Positions 25,965 through 34,808 of a DNA stretch of 48,131 bases are shown piece by piece; within the stretch, counting starts at the first letter, position 1; every line of letters begins with the position of its first letter. Source of the stretch: Lachnospiraceae bacterium C10 (lineage in GTDB: Bacteria; Bacillota; Clostridia; Lachnospirales; Lachnospiraceae); NCBI GenBank assembly GCA_900100095.1, contig FMTN01000019.1, positions 1-48,131 on the forward strand. Direction: 5' to 3'. Made by a program: the position numbers and the translations under genes. The notes beneath the pieces were generated by a model that was not told where the DNA came from, searched no databases, and saw only the letters and a program-made list of their open reading frames with translations.

Positions 25965-27274
25965 TAAAGAAAGAAGCTATTTTGTATACTGCAAAGGAGC
26001 TGGCGGATGCAGGAAAGGATAATATCCCTGAAATCTATCAGAGCGGAAGCCAGCTGGTCTACAGTTCTCCGGCAACCCTTGCCTACAACTCACCGGGAGC
26101 AGAGGGCTTCGGTGTCAAGAGAGCCGGACTTTCCGTTCCGGGTTCCATCATGCTCATCGTTGCACCCGGATGCTGTGGACGAAATACTTCTTCCATTGCT
26201 CGGATCAAAGGCTATGCCGACCGTTTCTTCTATCTGGATATGACCGATACCGATCTGGTAACGGCAAGACATCTGCGTAAGATTCCGGAAGCTGTAAAAG
26301 AAATCGTCACCTTCCAGGAACAGCAGGGAAAGAAGCCGAGTCTTGTCATGATCTGTATCACCTGCGTGGATGCACTGCTTGGAACCGATATGGAACGGGT
26401 TTCCCGTAAAGCGGAGGAACTGTCCGGGGTTCCGGTTCGTCCCTGCTATATGTACGCACTGACCCGTGAAGGACGCAAACCGCCAATGGTACATGTGCGG
26501 CAATCTCTGTATGAACTTCTTCCGAAGCAGAAGAAAAAGGGAACCTCGGTCAATCTCATGGGATTCTTTGCCCCTCTGATCGATGACTGTGAATTGTATT
26601 CCATTCTTAAGAACATTGGTGTAAAACACGTTCGCGAGATTTCCCGCTGTGATTCCTATGAAGAATTTCTTACCATGGGAGAGGCAAACTTTAACATCGT
26701 ATTGCACCCGGAGGCGAGAGCCGCGGCAGAAGATCTTCTCGAGCGACTGGATATCCCTTACGTGGAGATGCAACGTCTTTATCAGGTGGATCAGATTGAA
26801 AAGCAGTACACAGCCTTCGGGCAGGCCATCGGTTATGAAATCGCAAACCCGAATAAAAAGAAAGAGGCCTGTGACGCCATAGCGGCATTGCAGGATGCCA
26901 GACCGGATCTGACCTTTACCATCGGTGAGGCCATGAACGGAAATCCTTTTGAACTTGCCCTTGCCCTTGTGCGCTATGGATTTAAGGTGTCCGAGATCTA
27001 TGCAACACCTGCGCCGGAGCACTATGTTTATCTTACGCCGCTTGCAGCCTTAAGTCCTGACACCAGGGTTTACTGCAATATGGAGCCTACCATGCTCTAT
27101 TATGACAGTAGCGTATCGACAGCGGATGTAACCATTGGCAAGGATGCTGCCTTTTATCATCCCGACGCTGCCCATATTTATTGGAATGAAGATATACAGC
27201 CTTTTGGCTATGCCGGCGTTACGAAACTGATGACTGAGATTTTAAAGGAGGTGTCTGATGAAGGGACTTCGTAA
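25961..27274 (+). CDS. Nitrogenase component-1-like protein (NifD/E-like), first copy
   Basis: ATG 25961 overlaps the NifH-like stop codon, with GTGGAGAC as ribosome site. The 437-residue product has the layered Rossmann-like organisation of the oxidoreductase nitrogenase component 1 family. Candidate cluster ligands are C71 and C72 in [12 protein letters not shown] and C132 and C135 in [13 protein letters not shown]. The latter sits where NifD has its CPVGLIGDD-type segment. Later segments such as [18 protein letters not shown] fit the C-terminal nucleotide-fold half. It probably forms a heteromer with the next gene product and takes electrons from the NifH-like protein. The substrate is unknown. 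The sequence is too divergent to call NifD, BchN, CfbD or MarD. Confidence 0.82.
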   Translation: MIKKEAILYTAKELADAGKDNIPEIYQSGSQLVYSSPATLAYNSPGAEGFGVKRAGLSVPGSIMLIVAPGCCGRNTSSIARIKGYADRFFYLDMTDTDLVTARHLRKIPEAVKEIVTFQEQQGKKPSLVMICITCVDALLGTDMERVSRKAEELSGVPVRPCYMYALTREGRKPPMVHVRQSLYELLPKQKKKGTSVNLMGFFAPLIDDCELYSILKNIGVKHVREISRCDSYEEFLTMGEANFNIVLHPEARAAAEDLLERLDIPYVEMQRLYQVDQIEKQYTAFGQAIGYEIANPNKKKEACDAIAALQDARPDLTFTIGEAMNGNPFELALALVRYGFKVSEIYATPAPEHYVYLTPLAALSPDTRVYCNMEPTMLYYDSSVSTADVTIGKDAAFYHPDAAHIYWNEDIQPFGYAGVTKLMTEILKEVSDEGTS

Positions 27275-28337
27275 ATATCTGACGCCTTTCGCACCGGATC
27301 AGTCCGGAGCAGAATCGGTTCTGTATCAGCTGGGAGGAATCCTTGTTATTCTCGATGCCGGCGGATGTACCGGTAATATCTGTGGATTTGACGAGCCAAG
27401 ATGGTCCCATACAAGGTCGGCTGTTTTTTCTGCCGGACTGCGGGATATGGATGCGATTATGGGCCGGGACGAATTACTGGTAAAAAAACTGGAAAAAGTC
27501 GCTGCTAAGATCGATGCCGGTTTTATCGCCATCATCGGAACCCCGGTTCCATCCGTCATTGGAACGGACTATCACGCCCTTGCCCGTATGACATCCCGAA
27601 AGGTTAAACTTCCGATTCTGACCATCGATACGGATGGAATGCATACCTATGAGGTAGGAGAGCAGAAGGCGTATTTGGAGCTCATGCGTCAAATGGTTCC
27701 TCCGGTAAAGGAGTCGATCCGGGAAGATTTCGTCGGCGTATTTGGAGCAACACCTCTTGACCTTCCGGTTCCATCGGATCAGGAGCTGATCAAAAGGACA
27801 CTTCGCAGCCGGGGCTGTGAGCAGGTTCTTCTCTACGGCGCTGATGCAACGCTTAAGGATGTGGCGATCGCTTCCTCTGTCAAAGAGAACATCGTAGTCG
27901 CACCTTCCGGATTAAAGGCAGCACAGTATATGGAGAAAACCTATCAGGTACCGTTCCGGGTGGAATATCCGGGAGCCGGTGAGCTGCTGGATAAGCTGTT
28001 AAAAGAACAGAACATAACCGAAGACTGGCAGGGAAAAAAGGTTCTGATCCTGCATCAGCAGGTTCTTGCCAATGAACTTCGAAAAGAGATTAAAGAACGC
28101 TCCGGCCATACCGCTAAGGTTACGGTCTGTAGCTATTTTATGATGCATAAAGAATGGATGGAAGAGACAGACCGAAAGCTTCGGGAAGAGGATGACTGGG
28201 TGGAGCTCTTAACGAAAGAGAACTACAATATCATCCTTGCCGATACCACACTTTCCGTAATGACACCTGATTTTGACGGACAGTGGATCAATCTTCCAAG
28301 TTTTGCCATTAGTGGTAAGTATGACCCGAGTATGTAA
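27258..28337 (+). CDS. Nitrogenase component-1-like protein (NifK/N-like), first copy
   Basis: The start overlaps the preceding gene by 17 bases behind a strong AAAGGAGGTG. The 359-residue protein is shorter than NifK but has component-1 features: LYQLGGILVILDAGGCTGNI with C37, a second cysteine C42, then FDEPRW, and the IGTPVPSVIGTD segment after a beta strand. It is clearly paralogous to the protein encoded at 34805, sharing the D-x2-GC-x8-DExRW pattern. It is probably the beta-like partner of the preceding protein. HypF starts 21 bases later. Confidence 0.8.
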   Translation: MKGLRKYLTPFAPDQSGAESVLYQLGGILVILDAGGCTGNICGFDEPRWSHTRSAVFSAGLRDMDAIMGRDELLVKKLEKVAAKIDAGFIAIIGTPVPSVIGTDYHALARMTSRKVKLPILTIDTDGMHTYEVGEQKAYLELMRQMVPPVKESIREDFVGVFGATPLDLPVPSDQELIKRTLRSRGCEQVLLYGADATLKDVAIASSVKENIVVAPSGLKAAQYMEKTYQVPFRVEYPGAGELLDKLLKEQNITEDWQGKKVLILHQQVLANELRKEIKERSGHTAKVTVCSYFMMHKEWMEETDRKLREEDDWVELLTKENYNIILADTTLSVMTPDFDGQWINLPSFAISGKYDPSM

Positions 28338-28358
28338 TAGACGGAGGTGAAGGCACGG

Positions 28359-30749
28359 GTGACGGAATACAAAAAAAGAATCAGGGTCTACGGCATTGTA
28401 CAGGGTGTGGGCTTTCGTCCGACCGTTGCCCGTCATGCAACCCGTTTTCAGATTCGTGGAACGGTTGCAAACTGTGGCCCCTACGTCGAGATTTATGCCT
28501 GTGGAGCCCCTTCCAATGTGGAACAGTTTATCCGGGCAATCCGACAGGAGCCTCCGAAACGGGCGGTCATCTTAAAAATGGACGTCAAGGATACCGAAGT
28601 CTTTTTGCAACAGGAAGGATTTTCCATCATTGCATCCGAGAAGACCTCCGGTGAAATTTTCGTTTCTCCGGATATTGCCATTTGCGAAGACTGCAAAAAG
28701 GAATTATATGATCCGACCAATCGCAGATATCTGCATCCGATGATCAACTGTACCTGTTGTGGTCCGCGGCTTACCATTTTAGATGCCCTTCCATATGACA
28801 GAGAACGAACCTCTATGAAGGAATTTTCCATGTGCCCTTCCTGCGAGAGGGAGTACCACGATCCCGCCTCCCGGCGTTATGATGCTCAGCCGGTTTGTTG
28901 CCCGGATTGCGGGCCGAAGGTTTATCTGATTGAATCCGGTGAGAGAACCGTAGAGGGACGGGACGCCATCACACATGCAAGGGAGGTGATTGCCTCCGGC
29001 GGAATCGTAGCGGTAAAAGGCATCGGAGGATTCCATCTCTGCTGTAATGCGCTAAATGATGAGGCTGTGCAACTTCTCCGGAAAAGAAAGAATCGCCCCA
29101 TGAAGCCTCTTGCTGTCATGCTGCGGGATGAAACCGTATTAGAGCGGGAATGCCATTTTACAGCGGAAGAAGAGCAGATTATAACCGGGCACCAGAAACC
29201 AATCCTTCTTTTATCCAAAAAAGAAACCGGAAAACTCAGTCCATGGATCGCACCGGATCAGCCAAACGTCGGCGTAATGCTACCGTATGCTCCGCTTCAA
29301 ATGCTTTTGTTTCAGTATGATGATGACATCCGGATGCCGGATGCTCTGGTGATGACATCGGCGAATTCTTCCGGAGCACCCATTGTAAAGGATGATGAAA
29401 CAGCCATCCGGGAACTTTCCCAGCTCTGTGATGCCATCCTTTCCCATGAACGTGACATACGCCTTCGTGCAGATGATACGGTGATGGATTTTCACCGGAA
29501 TCAGCCCTATATCATTCGCCGTTCCCGGGGCTATGCGCCTCTGCCGTATATGATGTCGAAAGACTTCACAGGACAGGTTCTCGCCATCGGAGGAGAGCTG
29601 AAGAACACCTTCTGCCTTGGAACCAATGGTTTGCTGTATCCGTCCGCCTATGTGGGAGACCTTGCTGACCTTCGAACCGTCAAGGCACTGGAAGAGAGCA
29701 TTTCCCGCATGCAGACCCTGCTGGAGATCAAACCGCAGATCGTGGCATGTGATCTGCATCCGAAGTACAACGCAACACAGGTGGCAGAAAAGATTGCCGG
29801 AGAACAGAAGCTAAAGCTGCTTAAGATTCAGCATCATTACGCCCACATTGTCTCCTGTATGGCGGAAAATGACTATACAGACACCGTCATCGGTGTCAGC
29901 TTCGACGGAACCGGTTATGGAGATGACGGCACGATCTGGGGCGGCGAACTTCTGCTCTGTGATTTAAAAGGCTACAAAAGAGAGGCCTCCATCAAGCCGT
30001 TCCGGCAGATTGGCGGAGACGCCTCCTCGAAGGAGGGCTGGAGAATTGCAGTCTCCATGATTTACGGACTCTGCAAAGACAGGGATAAGACCACAGAAAT
30101 TGTAAAGGAACTGAACCTGACGGATGAACGCAGTTTAAAAGCTCAATTTCTGATGTATGACAAAAGTATCAATTCTGTCACCTCCACCAGTGCCGGCCGT
30201 CTATTTGACGCGGTATCCGCCATCCTTGGAATCCGCCTTTGCAGCACCTATGAAGGTGAGTCCAGCACGGCACTTATGAATCGCGCCCTTATGACGGATG
30301 CTGCAGAGACGGAATATGAGCAGCGTTTTTCTTCCTTTATGGCGGAATGGGAGAAGATGAACCCGAATTCCCCGGGGCAGCTTGGTACCGATGCCCTTGT
30401 CGCTTTTCTTGTAAAAGAACGGGTGACATATAAGAAAAACCATCCGGTGACAGAAGGGCTCTATGGCGCAACCGATGAAAATGCCGTCGCACTGTCGCAT
30501 CTGTTCCATCAGAAGCTGGCAGAAATGATAACAAAGGAATGTGAAAGAATCAGCCGGGAAAGTAACATCACTACCGTGGCACTGAGCGGAGGATGTTTCC
30601 AGAATCGTCTGCTTTTAACATATGTACAAAAGAATCTTGAAGATAAAGGCTATCAGGTCCTCACTCATCATCTGATTCCTCCAAACGACGGAGGCATTGC
30701 ACTGGGACAGGCTTTGATTGCCATGGAACGATTAAAAGAAAAGGAGTAA
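28359..30749 (+). CDS. hypF: Carbamoyltransferase HypF
   Basis: HypF makes a carbamoyl group from carbamoyl phosphate and ATP and passes it to the C-terminal cysteine of HypE for cyanide ligand synthesis. GTG 28359 is preferred over GTG 28347, which lies within the ribosome site GGAGGTGA. The 796-residue protein is full length: acylphosphatase domain (VQGVGFRP near the start), zinc-finger region with four CxxC-type pairs (CEDC, CTCC, CPSC, CPDC), YrdC/Sua5-like domain (about 195-380) and Kae1-like domain (HHYAHI, GVSFDGTGYGDDG, SGGCFQN). It opens the hypFCDE stretch inside the nitrogenase-like operon. Confidence 0.96.
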   Translation: MTEYKKRIRVYGIVQGVGFRPTVARHATRFQIRGTVANCGPYVEIYACGAPSNVEQFIRAIRQEPPKRAVILKMDVKDTEVFLQQEGFSIIASEKTSGEIFVSPDIAICEDCKKELYDPTNRRYLHPMINCTCCGPRLTILDALPYDRERTSMKEFSMCPSCEREYHDPASRRYDAQPVCCPDCGPKVYLIESGERTVEGRDAITHAREVIASGGIVAVKGIGGFHLCCNALNDEAVQLLRKRKNRPMKPLAVMLRDETVLERECHFTAEEEQIITGHQKPILLLSKKETGKLSPWIAPDQPNVGVMLPYAPLQMLLFQYDDDIRMPDALVMTSANSSGAPIVKDDETAIRELSQLCDAILSHERDIRLRADDTVMDFHRNQPYIIRRSRGYAPLPYMMSKDFTGQVLAIGGELKNTFCLGTNGLLYPSAYVGDLADLRTVKALEESISRMQTLLEIKPQIVACDLHPKYNATQVAEKIAGEQKLKLLKIQHHYAHIVSCMAENDYTDTVIGVSFDGTGYGDDGTIWGGELLLCDLKGYKREASIKPFRQIGGDASSKEGWRIAVSMIYGLCKDRDKTTEIVKELNLTDERSLKAQFLMYDKSINSVTSTSAGRLFDAVSAILGIRLCSTYEGESSTALMNRALMTDAAETEYEQRFSSFMAEWEKMNPNSPGQLGTDALVAFLVKERVTYKKNHPVTEGLYGATDENAVALSHLFHQKLAEMITKECERISRESNITTVALSGGCFQNRLLLTYVQKNLEDKGYQVLTHHLIPPNDGGIALGQALIAMERLKEKE

Positions 30750-30753
30750 TCGT

Positions 30754-30960
30754 ATGTGTGTAGGTTTATCAGCAAAAGTTGTATCTCTGAAAGACGGAAT
30801 GGCAATTGTGGATGCAAGTGGCGCAAAGCGTAGTGTTTCTGCCCAGCTTTTATCTAACCTGAATCCGGGAGACTATGTTATGGTTCATGCCGGAACAGCC
30901 ATTGCCAAGATTACCGATGATGACACAGATGAAACCGATAGCCTGTTAGAGGAGTTATAA
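30754..30960 (+). CDS. hypC: Hydrogenase maturation chaperone HypC
   Basis: This 68-residue HypC/HupF-family protein begins with the essential MC. The usual MCLAIPGKV opening here reads MCVGLSAKV, lacking the proline. It ends in an acidic tail. HypC binds iron with HypD and carries the Fe(CN)2CO unit to its target. The target here cannot be a hydrogenase encoded nearby, because none is present. It lies 4 bases after hypF and 1 base before hypD. Confidence 0.92.
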   Translation: MCVGLSAKVVSLKDGMAIVDASGAKRSVSAQLLSNLNPGDYVMVHAGTAIAKITDDDTDETDSLLEEL

Positions 30961-30961
30961 G

Positions 30962-32056
30962 ATGACCGATACAAGGAACAAAGAAGACGGACTGGCAAAG
31001 GCAAGACGTATCTTAAAGGAATACGATGGACCGAAGGTTCGTATCATGGAAGTCTGCGGAACACATACACATGAGATTTTTCGTCAGGGCGTACGCCGCC
31101 TTCTCTCTCCGAAGATCGAAATGATCTCCGGACCTGGATGTCCTGTCTGTGTAACCGATGTCACCTTTATTGATGAGGCAATTTCCCTTGCCCTGGATCA
31201 TGGATGCACCATCGCAACCTTCGGTGATCTGGTAAGGGTTCCGGGAACAAAGAAATCGCTTCAGATTGCCCGGGGCGAAGGTGCGAAAATCAAAGTCGTA
31301 TACACACCGCTGGATGCAGTGGAATATGCGAAGGAACACAAGGATGAACAGGTGGTATTTCTGGCGGTTGGATTCGAGACCACAACCCCATCGGAGTGCC
31401 TGGCACTTTCCAATGCCATTGAGGAAAACCTCACAAACTTCTCCCTTCTGACAGCCAACAAGACCATGCCGGCCGCTTATGAAGCCATGAAAGATGCCAC
31501 CGATCTGTATCTGTATCCGGGACATGTTCACGCCATCATCGGCAATCAGATCTGCGAAGATCTGGTAAAAGAGGGCGTTTCCGGTGTTGTCGGCGGATTC
31601 ACAGGCCGCGAGATCTTAACCGCTCTGGCCATTGGCGTTCGGGAATTTGAGAAGGGAAAACCTTTCTTTAAAAACTGTTATCCAAGAGTCGTAACCGGAG
31701 AGGGAAGTCCACAGGCAATGGCTCTGGTGAATGAAATGATGGAGCCGTGCGATCAGCAGTGGCGAGGCATCGGACTTTTGAAAAATTCCGGAATGCAGCT
31801 TCGCAGTTCCTATGCAGCTTACGATGCCCGCAAGAAATTCGACCTTTCCGGCATTGTAGGAAAACCAAATCCGGCATGCCGCTGCGGTCAGGTCTTACAG
31901 GGACAGATTCAGCCACAGGACTGCCCGTGCTTTGGAACTGCATGTACACCGGAGCATCCGGTCGGTGCCTGCATGGTATCTTCCGAAGGCGCATGTTCTG
32001 CATGGTACCTGTACGGAGAACTGACAAGCAAACCGTTAACTGATGAAACAGTATAA
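30962..32056 (+). CDS. hypD: Fe(CN)2CO assembly scaffold HypD
   Basis: HypD is the [4Fe-4S] scaffold on which the iron receives its cyanide and CO ligands together with HypC. The 364-residue product is full length. The catalytic cysteines are conserved: CGTHTHEI (C32) and SGPGCPVCVTD (C60, C63). The C-terminal cluster region NPACRCGQVLQG...DCPCFGTACTP is also intact. The start follows GAGGAG at the end of hypC. All residues needed for activity appear present. Confidence 0.96.
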   Translation: MTDTRNKEDGLAKARRILKEYDGPKVRIMEVCGTHTHEIFRQGVRRLLSPKIEMISGPGCPVCVTDVTFIDEAISLALDHGCTIATFGDLVRVPGTKKSLQIARGEGAKIKVVYTPLDAVEYAKEHKDEQVVFLAVGFETTTPSECLALSNAIEENLTNFSLLTANKTMPAAYEAMKDATDLYLYPGHVHAIIGNQICEDLVKEGVSGVVGGFTGREILTALAIGVREFEKGKPFFKNCYPRVVTGEGSPQAMALVNEMMEPCDQQWRGIGLLKNSGMQLRSSYAAYDARKKFDLSGIVGKPNPACRCGQVLQGQIQPQDCPCFGTACTPEHPVGACMVSSEGACSAWYLYGELTSKPLTDETV

Positions 32057-32070
32057 GTGAGGATATAAAT

Positions 32071-33075
32071 ATGACAGACGTAGTTACATTAGCACACGGA
32101 GCCGGTGGAAAACAGACTTCCGAATTAATCGATCAGGTATTCAAAAAGCACCTGCAGAATGAATTTTTTACAGCAGACGATGCATCCGTACTCCCAAGAC
32201 CGAACGGTAAGATTGCAATGTCCACCGATGGTTTCATTGTATCTCCTCAGTTCTTCCCGGGAGGAAACATCGGTAAACTCAGCATTTGCGGAACAGTCAA
32301 TGACCTTGCCTGCATGGGTGCAAAGCCTTTGTATATGACCTGTGCCTTCCAGATTGAAGAAGGATTCCCGATTGATCAGCTGGAGGAAATCGTTGCCTCC
32401 ATGGAGAAAACAGCGGCCGAGGTCGGTGTCAAGCTCGTAGCCGGTGACACCAAGGTGGCAGGACGTGGACAGGTGGATCATGTCTTCATCACCACAACCG
32501 GAGTAGGCGAGATCCTGGAAGGTGTCGATACCAGTGGTGCCTATGCCAGACCGGGGGATGCCATCATTGTAACCGGTGATGTGGGACGCCATGGTGCAAC
32601 CATTCTGTTAAGCCGTGATGACTACGGAATCGATGCGGATATTACCAGTGACTGCGCCCCGCTCTGGAAGCCGGTGGAGTCCGTCCTTAAGGCTGTACCT
32701 CAGGTTCATGTCATCCGTGATGCGACACGAGGCGGCGTCGGAACAGTTTTATACGAGATCGCTCATGAGAGCAATGTGGGAATTCATCTGAATTCATCGG
32801 ATATCCCGGTGGATGACGGTGTCCGTGGCGTTTGCGGAATGTTAGGACTTGAGCCACTCTACCTTGCCTGCGAAGGCCGTCTTGTCATCTTCACACCGGC
32901 AGAAACTGCCGAGAAGGTGCTTGCCGTCTTAAAGGAGCACAAGGATACCGAAGGTGCTGCCATCATCGGACATGTAACAGAAGATATGGCCGGTCATGTT
33001 GTAATGACCACCGATATCGGAGCCCAGACACTCCTGCCGGAGCCGGGCAACGAATTACTGCCAAGAATCTGCTAA
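32071..33075 (+). CDS. hypE: Hydrogenase maturation protein HypE
   Basis: HypE dehydrates the thiocarbamate made with HypF to a thiocyanate on its C-terminal cysteine and hands the cyanide to HypCD. The 334-residue protein ends in the invariant PRIC, so the reactive cysteine is kept. The PurM-like ATP-binding segments (AHGAGGKQTSELI at the start, VAGDTKVAGRGQVD, VIRDATRGGVGTVLYEIA) are complete. It starts 14 bases after hypD, behind GTGAGGAT. Confidence 0.96.
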   Translation: MTDVVTLAHGAGGKQTSELIDQVFKKHLQNEFFTADDASVLPRPNGKIAMSTDGFIVSPQFFPGGNIGKLSICGTVNDLACMGAKPLYMTCAFQIEEGFPIDQLEEIVASMEKTAAEVGVKLVAGDTKVAGRGQVDHVFITTTGVGEILEGVDTSGAYARPGDAIIVTGDVGRHGATILLSRDDYGIDADITSDCAPLWKPVESVLKAVPQVHVIRDATRGGVGTVLYEIAHESNVGIHLNSSDIPVDDGVRGVCGMLGLEPLYLACEGRLVIFTPAETAEKVLAVLKEHKDTEGAAIIGHVTEDMAGHVVMTTDIGAQTLLPEPGNELLPRIC

Positions 33076-33103
33076 CAACATCGGATCAAGGAAAGGGAGA
33101 GAC

Positions 33104-33379
33104 ATGGATACCAGAGTCGCTGTTTTATCCATTATTGTAGAAAATCCGGATGCCATTCGTCAGATCAATGCGCTTTTGCACGAACAGAGCCACTATATCA
33201 TCGGGCGAATGGGAATTCCTTATCGTGAAAAGAATATTTCCATTATCAGCATTGCCCTGGATGCCCCACAGCCTGTAATTGCCCAGTTGTCCGGTAAAAT
33301 CGGACAGCTTGAGGGCATCACGACCAAAACAGCCTATAGCAATGTCATTACCAAAAGTGACGGCACCATCGAGCACTAG
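33104..33379 (+). CDS. TM1266-like iron-only hydrogenase system regulator
   Basis: This 91-residue ACT-like protein resembles the TM1266 family (RVAVLSIIVENPDAIRQINALL, YIIGRMGIPYREKNISIISI, LSGKIGQLEGITTKTAYS). Homologues occur next to [FeFe]-hydrogenase maturation genes and are annotated as regulators, but their role is unproven. Here it sits between HypE and a second nitrogenase-like pair, with no hydrogenase present. The ribosome site is AAAGGGAGAG. It may sense a small ligand or a maturation state. Confidence 0.82.
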   Translation: MDTRVAVLSIIVENPDAIRQINALLHEQSHYIIGRMGIPYREKNISIISIALDAPQPVIAQLSGKIGQLEGITTKTAYSNVITKSDGTIEH

Positions 33380-33392
33380 AACAGGAGAAGTT

Positions 33393-34808
33393 ATGCTAAA
33401 ACGTATCGGACCGGCCACAACGGTCGATCATTCAAAGATAACTTCCGACAACGCCTCCGTTGCCATACAGTCCGCCGGTTTCCCGCGGCCTTTTCCCTGG
33501 GGACTGGAGTACAACTGTCCGGTTCATGAAAACTGGAACATTGTACATACCGGACGTCTGATCCCGGAATGTCATTCCATCTACGTCTGCAGTGATAACT
33601 GTCTGCGGGGTGTGATCATGACAGCGGATGAGATGAACGGACAGAGTCATTTTTCTGCGGTCATGCCAAGCGAAAAAGATTCCATCAACGGCCGACTGGA
33701 GCAGGTGACCATTGACGGTGTCAGTCGTGTGATTGACCGCCTGCCCTACCGCCCGAGAGCTGTTCAGGTATTTCTTGTCTGCATGCACCATTTTGTGGGA
33801 GCAGACCCGAAGTATATTTTTCGTGAATTAGAGAAACGCTATCCGGATATTTTCTTCATGCAGTGCTGGATGGATCCAATCATGCAAAAGGTGGCAAAGA
33901 CCCCAGAGCAAAAGCAACGCTATCAGATGATGCTGCCGGTACAGCCTCTGGAGGAAAATCCCGCCCATGTCAACGTCCTGGGAGATAACTTAAGACTCCC
34001 TGACAGCAGTGACATTGCGCGGCTTCTTGCCCGCCATCACATGAGAATACAGCAGGTTCAGGATTGCAAAACCTATGACAAATACGTAAAAATGGGCGAC
34101 GGATGGCTGACGCTGGTTCGAAGCCCACTTTCTGTCTATGGGGTGGAGCGCATGGCAAAAGCCTCCCAAAGGCCATATCTGTATCTAAGCGTTCCTATGA
34201 CCTATGGCGAGATTACCTCCCGCCTTGTAACGCTTATGACTCTCGTCTGTCAAAAAGAAGATGAAACGCTGTCTTTGGAACAGGCAACGGCTCTTGCGAA
34301 GGAGGAGGTCAACGCCTTCGCAGAAGAAGAGAAAAAACTCTGCGACGACGCATTTGAAAGGCTTAAGAAAACACTAAAGGGACGAACCGTTGCCCTTGAC
34401 TACCTGGGCTGTGTCCGTCCCCTTAGTACCGCACGCCTTCTTATGGAGCATAACATTCCGGTCACAAGAATCTATGCAGATGCCTTTGATCCGATGGAAG
34501 AGGAGGATTTCCTGTGGCTTAGGGCGCAGGAGGAGGGACCTGTCATTGTCTCAACCAATCATCCGAAATCCCGTTATATTTCACCAATCGAGCAGGGCAA
34601 TCCGGACGATGTGCTTGCAATCGGACCAAAGGCTGCTTTTTTTGAGAACACGAGACATTTTGTCAACCAGATTGAAAGTGATGGCAACTGGGGCTTTGAC
34701 GCTGTAAAAAATCTGATAAAGCGAATGGAAGAAGCCCTCTTGGAAGAAAAAGATCCTGAGGAACTTGTTCCTCTGAAGGGACTTGGATGGGAGAACTGCG
34801 TAGAATGA
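33393..34808 (+). CDS. Nitrogenase component-1-like protein (NifD/E-like), second copy
   Basis: ATG 33393 follows ACAGGAGAAG; the frame open from 33279 overlaps the previous gene and is not used. The 471-residue protein is cysteine-rich at its start: C42 (LEYNCPVHENW), C60 (RLIPECHS), C66 and C70 (YVCSDNCLRG), a pattern able to hold an Fe-S cluster. A CMHHFVGAD segment corresponds to CVDALLGTD in the first copy, and ALDYLGCVRPLSTARLL starts a later Rossmann half. It is probably the alpha-like subunit of a second component-1 complex. It is distant from named families. Confidence 0.75.
   Translation: MLKRIGPATTVDHSKITSDNASVAIQSAGFPRPFPWGLEYNCPVHENWNIVHTGRLIPECHSIYVCSDNCLRGVIMTADEMNGQSHFSAVMPSEKDSINGRLEQVTIDGVSRVIDRLPYRPRAVQVFLVCMHHFVGADPKYIFRELEKRYPDIFFMQCWMDPIMQKVAKTPEQKQRYQMMLPVQPLEENPAHVNVLGDNLRLPDSSDIARLLARHHMRIQQVQDCKTYDKYVKMGDGWLTLVRSPLSVYGVERMAKASQRPYLYLSVPMTYGEITSRLVTLMTLVCQKEDETLSLEQATALAKEEVNAFAEEEKKLCDDAFERLKKTLKGRTVALDYLGCVRPLSTARLLMEHNIPVTRIYADAFDPMEEEDFLWLRAQEEGPVIVSTNHPKSRYISPIEQGNPDDVLAIGPKAAFFENTRHFVNQIESDGNWGFDAVKNLIKRMEEALLEEKDPEELVPLKGLGWENCVE

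Noticed and set aside
26090-27022. 310-codon minus-strand frame inside the first component-1-like gene
   Set aside because: Antisense shadow; the plus-strand frame has clear family motifs and coupled start.
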